Assembly: GCA_000720845.1 (NCBI GenBank)
Contig: JODU01000025.1
Location: forward strand, 1-64,000
Length of the DNA: 64,000 nucleotides
Direction of reading: 5' to 3'
Source of the DNA: Kitasatospora aureofaciens
GTDB lineage: Bacteria; Actinomycetota; Actinomycetes; Streptomycetales; Streptomycetaceae
The first letter of the stretch is position 1; each line of letters begins with the position of its first letter. Positions 36,307-45,876 of this stretch are shown here, in pieces. The notes under the pieces are model-generated. The model saw nothing but the letters and a program-made list of their open reading frames with translations. It was not told the origin of the DNA and searched no databases. A program made the translations under genes and the position numbers.

Positions 36307-36539
36307 ATGGAAGCGATCAACGAAGTGCATGTGTCGGAGCCGGGTCGGTCGTGGTCGATGTCGCCGCGGCCGACGACGAGACCGCGTTCGCGTTCCACAC
36401 GGAGCTGGCCGCCCGGTGGGTGACCACCGGGGTGGAGCGCACGACACGGGATGCGGGCCAGCCAGGTGTCCGTCTGCGCTGCTACCTCGACCTGCGCCAG
36501 CCCATCAACGCATCCGGCCAGGCGCCGGCGCCCCATTGA
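36307..36539 (+). pseudogene. DUF6207-family small protein, frameshifted
   Basis: The ATG frame reads MEAINEVHVSEPG and then shifts. The continuation VVVDVAAADDETAFAFHTELAARW through ERTTRDAGQPGVRLRCYLDLRQP lies in another frame. DUF6207 proteins (about 70-80 residues, function unknown) have this sequence uninterrupted. One base appears to be missing near 36343. Confidence 0.6.
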
Positions 36540-36710
36540 ACAGGCAGCCCCGGCCCGGGCTCTCGCCTTCCCGCACCCGGTTTCGGGTACAGTCGGCCTG
36601 CTGTGGTGGGGAGCCGGACCGCAGGCGCCGGTATGACGAGTACACCCATGTGGGCGGCGCACTCAGCAAACGCCTGACAGCGCCCTCTCAGGGGCCGTTA
36701 TGAACGGTGC

Positions 36711-37370
36711 ATGCTCAAATCTGTGCTGCGCGGCCTGGCTGCCGCTGCTCTCGCCGTCCTGCCCCTGACCGTCTCCACGCCCGCTCACGCGGTCGAGACG
36801 CTTCCGCTGTCCGAGGCCGTCGTGCGTCTGCCAGTCGCGGTCGAGTCCCGCGACGGCTACGACCGGGACGCCTTCAGGCACTGGAACGCCGGCGCGAACC
36901 CGTCCGACGGGTGCAACACGCGCGCGGAGGTGTTGATCGCGGAGGCGGTGGAGCCGCCGACGGTGGGGCCGAAGTGCCGCCTGACGGGCGGCCGCTGGTG
37001 GTCGTACTACGACCAGGTGTGGGTGACCTCGGCCTCCGCCCTGGACATCGACCACATGGGCCCGCTCGCCGAGGCATGGGACAGCGGCGCCTCGGTGTGG
37101 TCGGCGCAGCGCCGGGAGGCGTACGCCAACGACCTCGGCGCGGCCGCCAGCCTGGTCGCGGTCACGGCCCGTTCGAACCGGTCCAAGTCGGACCAGGACC
37201 CGGCCCAGTGGCTGCCGCCGGCAGCTGAGGCGCACTGCCGGTATGTAGGGGAGTGGGTGAGCACGAAGCTCCGATGGGCCCTGTCGGCGGATGAAGCCGA
37301 GGTGGCGGCGCTGCGCGAGGTGGCGGACCGTTGTCCGGAGCAGACTGTGACGTACGAGCTGGCCCCGTGA
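36711..37370 (+). CDS. Secreted HNH/DUF1524 nuclease
   Basis: A 219-residue exported nuclease. The signal peptide ends at AHA (about residue 27). The GmrSD-type HNH core carries the catalytic DIDHMGPLAEAWDSGAS around residue 106, followed by RREAYANDL, VTARSNRSKSDQDPAQWLPP and CRYVGEWVSTKLRWALSADEAE. The N-K-x-x-x-D-P-x-x-W-L-P-P block is diagnostic of secreted DUF1524 HNH nucleases, which degrade DNA outside the cell. The DIDH histidine is the expected general base. A truncated tandem copy follows directly. Confidence 0.87.
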   Translation: MLKSVLRGLAAAALAVLPLTVSTPAHAVETLPLSEAVVRLPVAVESRDGYDRDAFRHWNAGANPSDGCNTRAEVLIAEAVEPPTVGPKCRLTGGRWWSYYDQVWVTSASALDIDHMGPLAEAWDSGASVWSAQRREAYANDLGAAASLVAVTARSNRSKSDQDPAQWLPPAAEAHCRYVGEWVSTKLRWALSADEAEVAALREVADRCPEQTVTYELAP

Positions 37371-37390
37371 CCGGAGTGAGGCAGGACGTG

Positions 37391-37702
37391 GTGCTGTTCG
37401 CCGAGGCATGGGACAGCGGCGCCTCGACGTGGTCGACGCAGCGCCCAGAGGCGTACGCCAACCATCTCGGAGACGCCACCAGCCTCGTCGCGTCCACCGC
37501 ACGCTCCAACCAGTCCAAGTCCGGCCAGGACCCGGCCGAGCATCTGCCGCCGGCGGGTGAGGCCCACTGCCGCTACCACGCCGAGTGGGAAGGCATGAAG
37601 CTCCGCTGGGCGCGGTCGGCGGACGAGGCCAAGCCGGCGACGCTGCGCGAGGTGGCGGGCGGCTGCCTGGAGCAGACCGTGACGCACGAGCCGAACCCAT
37701 AA
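37391..37702 (+). pseudogene. Truncated tandem copy of the HNH nuclease
   Basis: The frame encodes LFAEAWDSGASTWSTQRPEA through ARSNQSKSGQDPAEHLPP and CRYHAEWEGMKLRWARSADEA to the stop. This corresponds to the C-terminal half of the preceding nuclease at clearly diverged identity. The signal peptide and the DIDH catalytic motif are absent, and the WLPP tryptophan is replaced (EHLPP). It is a decayed duplicate without expected activity. Confidence 0.75.
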
Positions 37703-37738
37703 CCACGGGATAGCAGAACGCGAACAACGGGAGGAACT

Positions 37739-38046
37739 ATGGCCAAAGCACGAAGGACACGACGGGGATCGCCACGGTCACGGCCGCCGCGGGGCTGCTG
37801 TTGGTGACGGGCGCCGGCGAGTGCCGAAGTGAAGTCCACCTGCGGCACCTACCTCTGTGTCGCCACCGCATACCAGGGCCGCGACTACGTCCAGGACATC
37901 ACCGTCACCACGAGGGCCGGCCTGCCGGGGACGCTGCTTCGAAGCACGGTTCGACTCCGGCGTACACGGGTGTCTCCGACCCGTTTCCGATGACGCATCA
38001 TGTGGAGTGCGTGGCGATCCTCGAACCGGCCGCGAAGGGCTCCTGA
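37739..38046 (+). pseudogene. Broken small secreted protein gene
   Basis: GGGAGGAACT precedes an ATG that opens MAKARRT. The signal-like TTGIATVTAAAGLLLVTGAG is in a second frame, and the mature-like EVKSTCGTYLCVATAYQGRD...YVQDITVTT is in a third. At least two frameshifts separate parts that together look like one small exported protein with two cysteines. The family is not recognised. Confidence 0.45.
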
Positions 38047-38101
38047 CCTGCGGCTTTGCGCGTGCGCATTATGTGCGGTGTGGGCGTTACAGGTGATATC
38101 T

Positions 38102-38139
38102 TGACGCTGAAATGACGCTCGTGACGCTCATTTGACGCT
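38102..38139 (+). repeat. Four TGACGCT direct repeats
   Basis: TGACGCT occurs at 38102, 38113, 38122 and 38133, spaced 11, 9 and 11 bp, so all copies lie on about the same face of the helix. The pattern is iteron-like and may bind a regulator; no nearby gene explains it. Confidence 0.5.
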
Positions 38140-38409
38140 CGTTCTGATGGGGCGTCAGGCGCCTTTTCGGGCAGGTCAGACCCTGTCAAGGTGGCGAGCA
38201 TCGATGGGGCGCCGAGGACAGGCGACGCTGAGCGTGGACCTACTGAGTCGTGCTGATCAGATGTCCCGGAAGAGGCCAGCCAACGCCATGACCTGCGATG
38301 CCTGGGCGTCGCAGGTCGTTGACCTGCATGAATGGCCTTTCCGTTGTTTCCCGCTCGTGGTCCCGCGGGCAGGAAGCACTCTCCGTCAACCGTGCACGGG
38401 CTCGTTGAA

Positions 38410-38456
38410 CTTGACCTTCAACCCCGACTCATCTCGCGCTGGAGTTGAAGGTCAAG
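38410..38456 (-). terminator. Hairpin with perfect 13-bp stem
   Basis: CTTGACCTTCAAC and GTTGAAGGTCAAG flank a 21-base loop. It begins two bases after the stop of the large minus-strand DUF3883 gene and is its likely terminator. Confidence 0.6.
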
Positions 38457-38457
38457 G

Positions 38458-41400
38458 TCACAGCAGGTACGAGAAGCGCAGTGCCCCGCCCTCCTCGCGG
38501 TAGCGGCCTCGGCCTCGCTTTCCGTAGGGGTTGGGGAGCATCTGGATGGCCATCTTGTGCGGGGTGAGGGCGTGGGTGACCACCAGGAGGCGCCAGCGGT
38601 CGTTGCCCGCGTGCTGGCGGGCCGCGCGGACCTCGCTTTCTCCCAGCTCGAAGCGGCCGCCTTCGCCCCCGGTCGCCTTCACCTCGTACAGGTAGGGCCG
38701 GCTGCCGGAGCCGACTTGGAAGTGTCGAAGCCGAGCCCGTCGTCGCCGGACGGGCCTGGGAAGGCTTTGCGGCGGTTGCCCGACACCCAGCAAGTTTCGT
38801 CCATGCTGTCCGGGTAGCGAACGCACAGCCACTGGTACGCGTACCACTCGCCCACGTACCCGATGGCCTCCCGCTGGGCTGTGGTCAGCCCGCTGTCCGT
38901 GCCGCCCCCGTACCGCCACCCGCGGGTGCGACCAGTGGCCTGGGTGCGCCCTGCTTGGGGGCGGGGGTCCGTGAAGCGGAGCGGTCCGGCGGCGGTGATG
39001 CCTGGCGCCGAGCCGCTCTGCAGGACCCGGTCGAGTTCGCGGGTGAGAGCGGTGAAGTCGCCTGAGTGCACGTCGAAGTCGCGGCCGCCGACGGAGATTG
39101 ACCGCCGTTTGCGCTCCCGTTCGCGGCGCTCGTGTTCCGCTGCGTTGCGCACCCGGTCCAGGTCGGCCTCGGACAGCCCGTGCCGTTCGGGATCCGTCGC
39201 CACCGCCATCCCGTCGGGCCACTGGCCAAGGGTCGCCAGCCAGCCGACGACGTCGGCGGGGGACAGAGGTCGGAAGTCCAGCGCGCCCGCAGCCTCAAGC
39301 CGCGTGGTGACCTCCCCAGCTGGCTCGCCTCCGGCCAGGGCCGCCGGCAACGGGTGTCCGGCTGCCCTGACCAGGACCGCGAAGTTCGGCGGCCAGGCCG
39401 GTGATCGTACGGAGGTTCGCGCCGCGTACCTGGTCGGGGGCGGGCAGGCGTTCACCCGACCGGGGCAACGGCACCGGGCGGCTCAGGCGCAGCGCCAGCT
39501 GCTCCTCCACGTGCTCCTCCAGGAGCGCCGTGGCGGCCGTGTCCACGGTGTACTCCCATGCCTCCGGCGCGGTGATCCAGTCCAGGGCCCTGACCGAGGG
39601 CCAGTCAGGCATCGGACGGCGCGCGTCGAAGTCCTCCAGCGCCGCCCAGCGCAGCCGGTCGACGAGGTCCTTCTTCCGCAGGTCCAGGTAGGTGCGGAGC
39701 GCCTCTTCATGCTCGGCGGCGTGGCTGACCGGGTCCAAGGGCGGGCTCATCGCGCGCAGGGTGTCGTTCAGCTCGGCGAATCCGATGCCCAGGTCGCGCC
39801 GCAGTTCGTCCGTACCGCGGGCCGCGCGGGCTCTGGCGATGAACTCGGATACGGGGATCGGGAGCTCGGCGGCGTACTTCTCGAGGTGGGCCTGGAACTC
39901 CCGGGTGTCACCGGGCGGCGGCAGGATCAGCGAGTTCGCCGTCTCCGTGCCGAGCAGGTGGACGAGGAAGGGCCGGCAGCGTTCCAGGACCGCGCCGATG
40001 GCGCCGTCGATCCGGCGGCTCGTCTCCTCGACCTGACGGACCGTGACTTCCAGGGCGTCGGCGAGATCCTCGTGGCCCGGGTCGAGCAGGTCGGCGTGGC
40101 AGGAGGCGAGCTGGTGCGCGGCGAGGCGCAGTCGGTCGCCGAACTCCCGCCGTCCCAGCAGCTCGGCGACGGCCACCACGAGGCGGGCGGTCTCCGGCCA
40201 GCCAGGCTCGCCTGCCGGAGCGAGGACCCGCGGATGCTTCGGATCGGGCAGCGGCAGCACTCCGCCGAGGCGGCCCGGCAACGTCACGGGCCGGCCGTCG
40301 AGCTCGATGTCCCAGGAGCGGTAGCGGTGCAGACGTACGCCCCGGACCAGGGACGTCAGCTCGCTCAGCTCGGCCTCGCTCGCCCGGGGGCCACGCGCCA
40401 GATGGTCGCAGAGAACGCCCACGGCCAGCGTGAGCCAGGGCAACCGCTGGACCAGGGGCTCTCCCATGGCCGCGGCATCCACCTGTGCGCCGTCCACGGT
40501 CACCGTGAACTTCAGGTCGTCGGTGCGCCGGACGCCAGCGGGGTGTCCGGCCGCCAGCAGCGCGGCGGCCTCCGCTGCGACACCGGGAAGGATGAGCAGG
40601 GGGCGCGCCATCTCCCGTACCAGCAGGGCCGTCAGACTGTCACGTTCACTGCTGACGTAAAGCACGGTCCGGGCATCACCGTCGTCATCACTCTCCCCGC
40701 CGTCCAGGGCGGACAGCGGTACGCTGATCAGCCGGTCCCCGGACTCAGCCAGCAGACTGGCGTCCTTGGGCAGTGCGGGACGAGGACGTCGTACGAGGTG
40801 CCTCCAGGCGCGTTCGTTGGCGCGCTGCGCGGCGGGCCGGTCCTCGGCCCCCAGCGTGCCCTCCGCCGCAAGGCGTCCCAGGTCGGCGATGAGGCGGGCG
40901 CTGTCCCGGGGGTCGTCCCAGGTCGGCAGCCGCATTTCCCGTAGGCGGTCGCCCGCCTTCCCACGTTCCAGAAGGCGGCGCAGCCGATGGTCGACGGTCG
41001 GCGCGTACGAGGGCTCCTCCTCCAGTCCGGGCGGGCAGTGCCAGGCATCGGCCGGCCGGACGAATCGGACGGCCCGGTCGCGGCCCCGCACCGGGAGCCA
41101 CGGCTGCTCCCTGACGAAGGCGCCGAGCGGGGTCAGGACCCGTTCCCTGTCCGGGGGACTCTGGCTGCCGGCACTGGTCCAGAGGCTGGCGAACTTCGCG
41201 TCCTCCCAGCTGGCCAGGCCATGCAGGACAAGCCGTGCGTACGCCAGCCGGGCCTCCTGCCCCAGGCGCCCGACGACGTCCTGGCCGGGGAGCCGCCAGG
41301 CGGGGGTTCCCCGGTACAGCGTCCGGGGGTAGTAGACACCGGGCCAGTGGACGTACGGCTCCCATTGTTCCTGTACCTCGGCAGACACCTTCGCCATGCG

Positions 41401-43608
41401 GACCAGCCGCCGAGCGTTGAGCTTCTGGCCTTGCTCTACCCGGCTCAAGGCGTCGGGGGACCTGACCGGGACCAGCCCATCGGCGACCCCGGCCTCCAGC
41501 AGGAACGCCCGCCACTCCTCGGTCTCGCTCCGCTTGGCGAACTCCTCGGGCGCGGCGAGGAGGCGCCCGGCGATCGCCTTGAGGCTCTTCGACACGTCCT
41601 GCCCGGCGGCGACCACCGCCGCCAGGTCATCACCGGCGGACGCGCGGCCCCAGCCCTGGCCGAAGACGGCGTCGCTCGCCTTGATCAGCCGGCCGTCCGC
41701 CGACGGTACGTACAGTCCGAGCGAGGAGATCTCCATCCCGCCCAGCGAACGCCGCGGCTGCCACAGCCGGAAGACGAACCGCAGGGTCTGGAGCCGCAGC
41801 CGGAGATCGGTGCTCGCGCCGAGTGCCTGCCGTACGTGGTCCAGCAAGCCCTTTGTGTCGTACGGCCGGACGAGCCCTTCCTCCTCGAGGAAGGCACGGG
41901 CACTGCGCCCGCGCGTGTGCTCGCCGCGGTCCTTCCAGACCAGCCCCGGGTGCAGGTAGAACAACCGCTTGCGGAGCGGGGCGGGAACGGAGGGGGCCTC
42001 GGTCTGGTTCGTCTCCGTTTGCACCGGCTGGAAGAACGCCTCGCGACGGGCACCCTGACCGCCCGGCTTGCCCCGTGCCCGTGTGCTCGTGCCCGTACCT
42101 GTCGTGCCGGGGGGACGGTTGGTGTGCTGCAGTGTGCGGTCCTCCGCGAGCAGCAACTGCCTGCCGTGCAGGACGTGCCCGTTGTCCGCGAAGAGGGCGG
42201 CCAGGTCCTCGTACAGCGCGCTCCACTGCTCGGGGGATTCACCGGGCCCAGGAAGGGGAAGGCCCTGGGCGATCCGTTCCACGTACTCGGCGAGGATCTC
42301 CAGGCCCGGCTCCCAAGGGCACCCGAGGGCCTTGCATAGGCTGGCCAGCCGTTTCAGCCGGTCGCCGCCGGTCTCGGGGTCCGCCACCACGATCCCGGTC
42401 TTGTGCGCGTGGTGTGCCGTGAGGACGGTCAGGTCGAGGTCCGGCCACAGGGCCGCGTCCCGGGGCGGAGCCCAAGCCGCCTCGGGCGGGGCGCCGTCCG
42501 CGGCGAGGACGGGCACGAGCGACACGTCGGCGAGTTCGCTCGCGTGCACGCGCAGGGCCGCCGCGCGGAGCCACCCCGGCGAGCCCTTCTCGCTTTCCCA
42601 GCTCACCAGGTCCACGGCTAGCTGCCGCATGGACGGATCGGGCACGTTACGCAGTACCGCGGCGGTCGCCAGACAGGTTTCGGCGACCGCGTCGAGCAGT
42701 AGCACGTTGAGGGGGTTGTCGAAGGGGAGCCCGGTGCGGTCGAAGTCGGTGAAGAACGGGGCGTTCATGTGCCCCGGGAACGGCGCGGTCTGGTCCCCGT
42801 CCATCGGCAGGAAGGTGTAGATCTGCCCGCGTCGCGGTCGCCGTGGGGCGGGCAGCGGGAGCGCGACCTCAACGACAGCGGACCGCTTCCACTCCTGCCA
42901 CGTGTCGTCGAGCAGCCTGGCACCGACGGCCTCGGCGAGCGTGCTGTTCAGCCGTTCCTTCTCGACGGTGCCCCGGGCCACGAGAAAGGTGTCGGACGGG
43001 CCCAGGCGCACGGTCGCAAAGGAGACTGGAAATTCGTGCCCAGCGCCGTCCTGCGCCACCGCGAAGGGCTCCTCGGAGCGGGAAAGCTCGTGCCGCTCGT
43101 GCGCCTCGTGGTCGCCATCCGGATCGTCCGCCTCGCCACCGGTGGCCCGCCGTTCCAGCGTCAGGCCGGCGAGCCGGTCGAGGAACAGCATTACGGGTAC
43201 CTTCGCCCCCGCGAGCTCGCGCATCCGCAGCCGGACCTCGGCCCGGGCGGCCTCGCTCAGCAGGGGCAGCCGGACGACGGTCACATACCCCTGGGCGGCG
43301 AACTGCCGGCATGTTGCGGGCACATCGACCAGCGGCAGGGGTGCCTGGAGCGGCGGATACGTGGCGGCCACTTCGTGGGCGTTGTCCTCACCGGCGAGGA
43401 ACTCCTCCATCGAGGCCAATGGGCTCAGCGGTGATGCGGCTCGCGCGAATTCGAGTGGCGGATCTGTTGGGCAGCCAGGGAACTTGTTTACGTATCGGGT
43501 GAGTCCCGGGGATTCGGACACCCTCAGCGCTGCTGCGAAATTCGGCGGGAGTCGCACCGCTTCCGGAGATCGTCCAGCCATTCTCATCTTCCGTATGTGT
43601 AAGTGCAC
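38458..43608 (-). pseudogene. Large NO VEIN/DUF3883 (sacsin-like) protein gene with two frameshifts
   Basis: A single gene of about 1700 codons read in three frames. Frame one (from 43608 or the ATG at 43581) runs 1400 residues to RGANLRTITGLAAELR. The continuation VLVRAAGHPLPAALAGGEPA is in a second frame after an extra G near 39380. The end, FQVGSGSRPYLYEVKATGGE through LLVVTHALTP, is in a third frame after a change near 38724. The C-terminal part (GYVGEWYAYQWLC, DGLGFD, YLYEVKAT) is a DUF3883/NO VEIN domain of restriction-nuclease fold. Proteins of this type start with an HSP90-like ATPase, but no E-x-x-Q-N-A-x-D-A helix or G-x-G loop is visible at this N-terminus, so the ATP-binding lobe also seems lost. 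The family occurs in defence-type regions. Confidence 0.7.
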
Positions 43609-43738
43609 GTACGATCGACTGACGGCGGAAGGTCATATAACTACACGGGTCACTGATGAGGTGAGTGGGAGGGTCGAGCACATCTTCGGCCCAGGAGCCC
43701 TGTCGCACCTACAGCAGGTTTATCGCAGGAACCTATGA
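43595..43738 (+). CDS. Small hypothetical protein (47 residues)
   Basis: The frame MCKCTYDRLTAEGHITTRVT...FGPGALSHLQQVYRRNL has a natural composition and lower-G+C codons. Its 5' end overlaps the start of the minus-strand DUF3883 gene. The stop lies seven bases before the next GTG frame. No family is recognised, and it could be a fragment of a regulator or mobile-element gene. Confidence 0.4.
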   Translation: MCKCTYDRLTAEGHITTRVTDEVSGRVEHIFGPGALSHLQQVYRRNL

Positions 43739-43745
43739 GGGTCGT

Positions 43746-44084
43746 GTGGCTCTGAAAGTGATAGGTGGTGACGTTCGCATGGTCGATCCCGCAGAGTACG
43801 ACAAGGATATTCCTCGCGTTCAAGAGAATTTGCGTAAATTTGAACGCGCCTTTGGGAGGGTTCGCGGGACCCACAAGGGACCCGCACATGCGCTCGTCGC
43901 GACCGCGAGGAGGAGGCACAGACTGTCCGGTACGGATCCTCTGCTGCCGACAGTAATGGGGGCAGTCATCCAGAGCGCCCACCGGCGCAGCCCGTCTGGT
44001 CGCGAGTGCGGACAAGGAGGACGGCGCACCGTGCTGATGCCGACCGGACCTACCACTGGCAGGCCACCTGCCCGACCAGGGTGA
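43746..44084 (+). CDS. Small hypothetical protein, possibly with a chimeric C-terminus
   Basis: A GTG preceded by GAGGG opens MALKVIGGDVRMVDPAEYDKD through IPRVQENLRKFERAFGRVRG, which looks like genuine protein in A+T-richer codons. After about residue 45 the frame becomes Arg/Gly/Pro-rich and no longer looks natural, so the true gene may be truncated there. The ribosome binding site overlaps the previous stop codon, suggesting coupling with the 47-residue frame. Function unknown. Confidence 0.4.
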   Translation: MALKVIGGDVRMVDPAEYDKDIPRVQENLRKFERAFGRVRGTHKGPAHALVATARRRHRLSGTDPLLPTVMGAVIQSAHRRSPSGRECGQGGRRTVLMPTGPTTGRPPARPG

Positions 44085-44496
44085 ACTCTGGCCCGTCGTC
44101 GACAGTGCCGGCAGCGCCACCGGCCCCTGCAGACTCACTGCCAGAGCGACGTCATTCGCAGGGGACAGCTGCTCTGTGGCACACAAGTGAACAGGCGTGT
44201 TGGTGCCGTGCACTCGCTCAGTTGCCTGAGGTTCGGAGGATGACGCGTCGCGCTGACCTCAACCTCTGCCGGCCAGTCGGGTCTCTTCGGCCTGGCTCGT
44301 TGCTGATGGCCCAGCGTGGCAACTATCTCTTAGGAAGCCTGGAGATCAGGGTCTGTGACGCTCATCCAGCCGACGTCGAATGGATGAGCGGCGACACCGA
44401 GGACTGGGCGGTCACGGTCGAGAAGCAGGAAGGGACCGTCTCCCTGGCAGAGGTGCTGCATGCCTTGATGGCAGATGTTCCCGAGATGCGCCGCCG
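44085..44496. other. Gene-free stretch at the right edge of the accessory zone
   Basis: About 410 bp between the small hypothetical genes and the stop of the histidine kinase gene. Open frames exist on both strands but none resembles a known protein or has a ribosome binding site. No clear terminator is seen for the kinase operon. Confidence 0.4.
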
Positions 44497-45876
44497 TCAC
44501 CCGGCAGGCAGGCTGACCACAAACCGTGCCCCGGGGGTGTGGTCGGGGTCGTACGTCATCTCGCCTCCGGCGGAGCGGGCCAGGCGTCGCGCCAGCGGCA
44601 GTCCCAGGCCCGCTCCGCTGTGTCCGTCGCCGGGATCCGCGCGTCGGCCGGGCTCGAAGAGCTGTCCGGCGAACGGGGGCGGTACGCCGGGGCCGTCGTC
44701 GATGACCTCGATGCGTACGCCGTCGGGTGCGCGGTAGGCGTGGACGGTGATCTTGGATCGGGCGTATCGGCTGGCGTTGGTCAGGAGCGGGCTGATGATG
44801 CGTTCGAGGAGGGCGGGTGGGACTCCGGCCTCCAGGGGCGGGCCGTCGGCGGTGACCGTCAAGTGGGATGGTGCGTCGAGGACTTCGGTGAGGCGTCGCA
44901 GCGTGGGGAGGATCTCGGCGGTGCCGGGAGCGGTGGGTGCGCCGCCGCGGGCGTCGTCGAGGAGGGTGTCGCAGATGGTGCGCATGGACTGGGCGGCTTC
45001 CGCGATGACCTTGTGGGTGGCGTGGGTCTGGTCGGCGGTGCGGGGGCGGGTCTGCCACCAGTCGAGTTCGGCGATGATTCGGCTCAGGGGTGTGCGCAGC
45101 TCGTGCGAGAGTTCCCCGGTGAGCTGCCGCTCGTGGCGCAGGAGGGTGCGGATGCGGTCCAGTATGGCGTCCAGTGATGTACCGAGGCGCGTGAGTTCGG
45201 ACGGGTGCCGCGTATGGCCGAAGCGTTCTTCGGAGGCGACGGCGCTCCACTGGGTGGCCTGGTCGGTCATCGTGCGGACCGGGCGCAGTGCGCGGCCTAC
45301 CGCCAGCCGGGTCAGGGCGTAGGTGCAGGCGAGCATCACGGCGTCCAGGGCGAGTGAGCCCATGAGCAGGGTGTCGGCCGAACTCCGGTACGGGGAGAGG
45401 CCGAGGGCGGTGACCACCGTGGCCTCGCTGTTGTCTCCGGACACCGGTTGCGAGCACAGCCGGAGAGGGCCGTCGACGCCGGCGGTGACGCACCGCCGCC
45501 CGCCGTGCCCGGCGAGGGCGTCGGCGACGCGGGTGAGGGGCCCGGCGTTCGGGGGCTCTTCCAGCAGGCGTCCGTCGGCGTAGATCCACACGTTGGTGTC
45601 GAGGAGGGCGTCGTTGGAGGTTTCCAGGACTCGTACGGTCGTGCCGGTGGTGTCGATGGTCGTCGCGACGGCGGCGGCTCGGGTGCGCAGTTCGTCGTCC
45701 GCCTGGTGCTGGAGGCGGTGTTGGGCGACGGCGTTGAAGGCGACGGTGAGGATCAGTATCAGCAGCGCTGCCGTGGTGAGGGCCACGAGGGAGAGCCGGC
45801 CGCGCAGCGTGCGGGGGGCCAGACGGTGGAGGAAGGCGGTCAGGGCGGGCCGCGGCCGGTGGCGGGTGCCGCTCAT
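44497..45876 (-). CDS. Sensor histidine kinase (OmpR/EnvZ class)
   Basis: A 459-residue inner-membrane kinase. Helix 1 is near residues 25-50 (LSLVALTTAALLILILTVAF), an extracytoplasmic sensor spans about 50-165 with a C..C pair, and helix 2 is near 175-195. A HAMP segment follows, then the phospho-acceptor motif ELSHELRTPLSRIIAELD, with an N-box LLTNASRYA, G1 DDGPGVP and G2 GAGLGLPLARRLARS. Its ATG overlaps the stop of the response-regulator gene (ATGA). It is the last gene of the DedA-PAP2-PAP2 operon, implying that it senses envelope or lipid-carrier stress; the signal is not known. Confidence 0.92.
   Translation of the reverse strand: MSGTRHRPRPALTAFLHRLAPRTLRGRLSLVALTTAALLILILTVAFNAVAQHRLQHQADDELRTRAAAVATTIDTTGTTVRVLETSNDALLDTNVWIYADGRLLEEPPNAGPLTRVADALAGHGGRRCVTAGVDGPLRLCSQPVSGDNSEATVVTALGLSPYRSSADTLLMGSLALDAVMLACTYALTRLAVGRALRPVRTMTDQATQWSAVASEERFGHTRHPSELTRLGTSLDAILDRIRTLLRHERQLTGELSHELRTPLSRIIAELDWWQTRPRTADQTHATHKVIAEAAQSMRTICDTLLDDARGGAPTAPGTAEILPTLRRLTEVLDAPSHLTVTADGPPLEAGVPPALLERIISPLLTNASRYARSKITVHAYRAPDGVRIEVIDDGPGVPPPFAGQLFEPGRRADPGDGHSGAGLGLPLARRLARSAGGEMTYDPDHTPGARFVVSLPAG

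Larger units (their letters stand above)
38047..38457. other. Gene-free stretch with short repeats and hairpins
   Basis: About 410 bp without a supported gene. It contains four TGACGCT repeats (38102-38139), an inverted repeat GACCTGCGA/TCGCAGGTC (38290-38317), and the terminator-like hairpin at 38410-38456. Confidence 0.5.

Noticed and set aside
38102..38139. CRISPR-like array
   Set aside because: The repeats are only 7 bp with 2-4 bp gaps; there are no spacers and no cas genes.
44006..44737. 243-residue plus-strand frame running into the histidine kinase gene
   Set aside because: Its 3' part is antisense to the kinase and its 5' part is Arg/Pro-rich; no start signal or family is visible.
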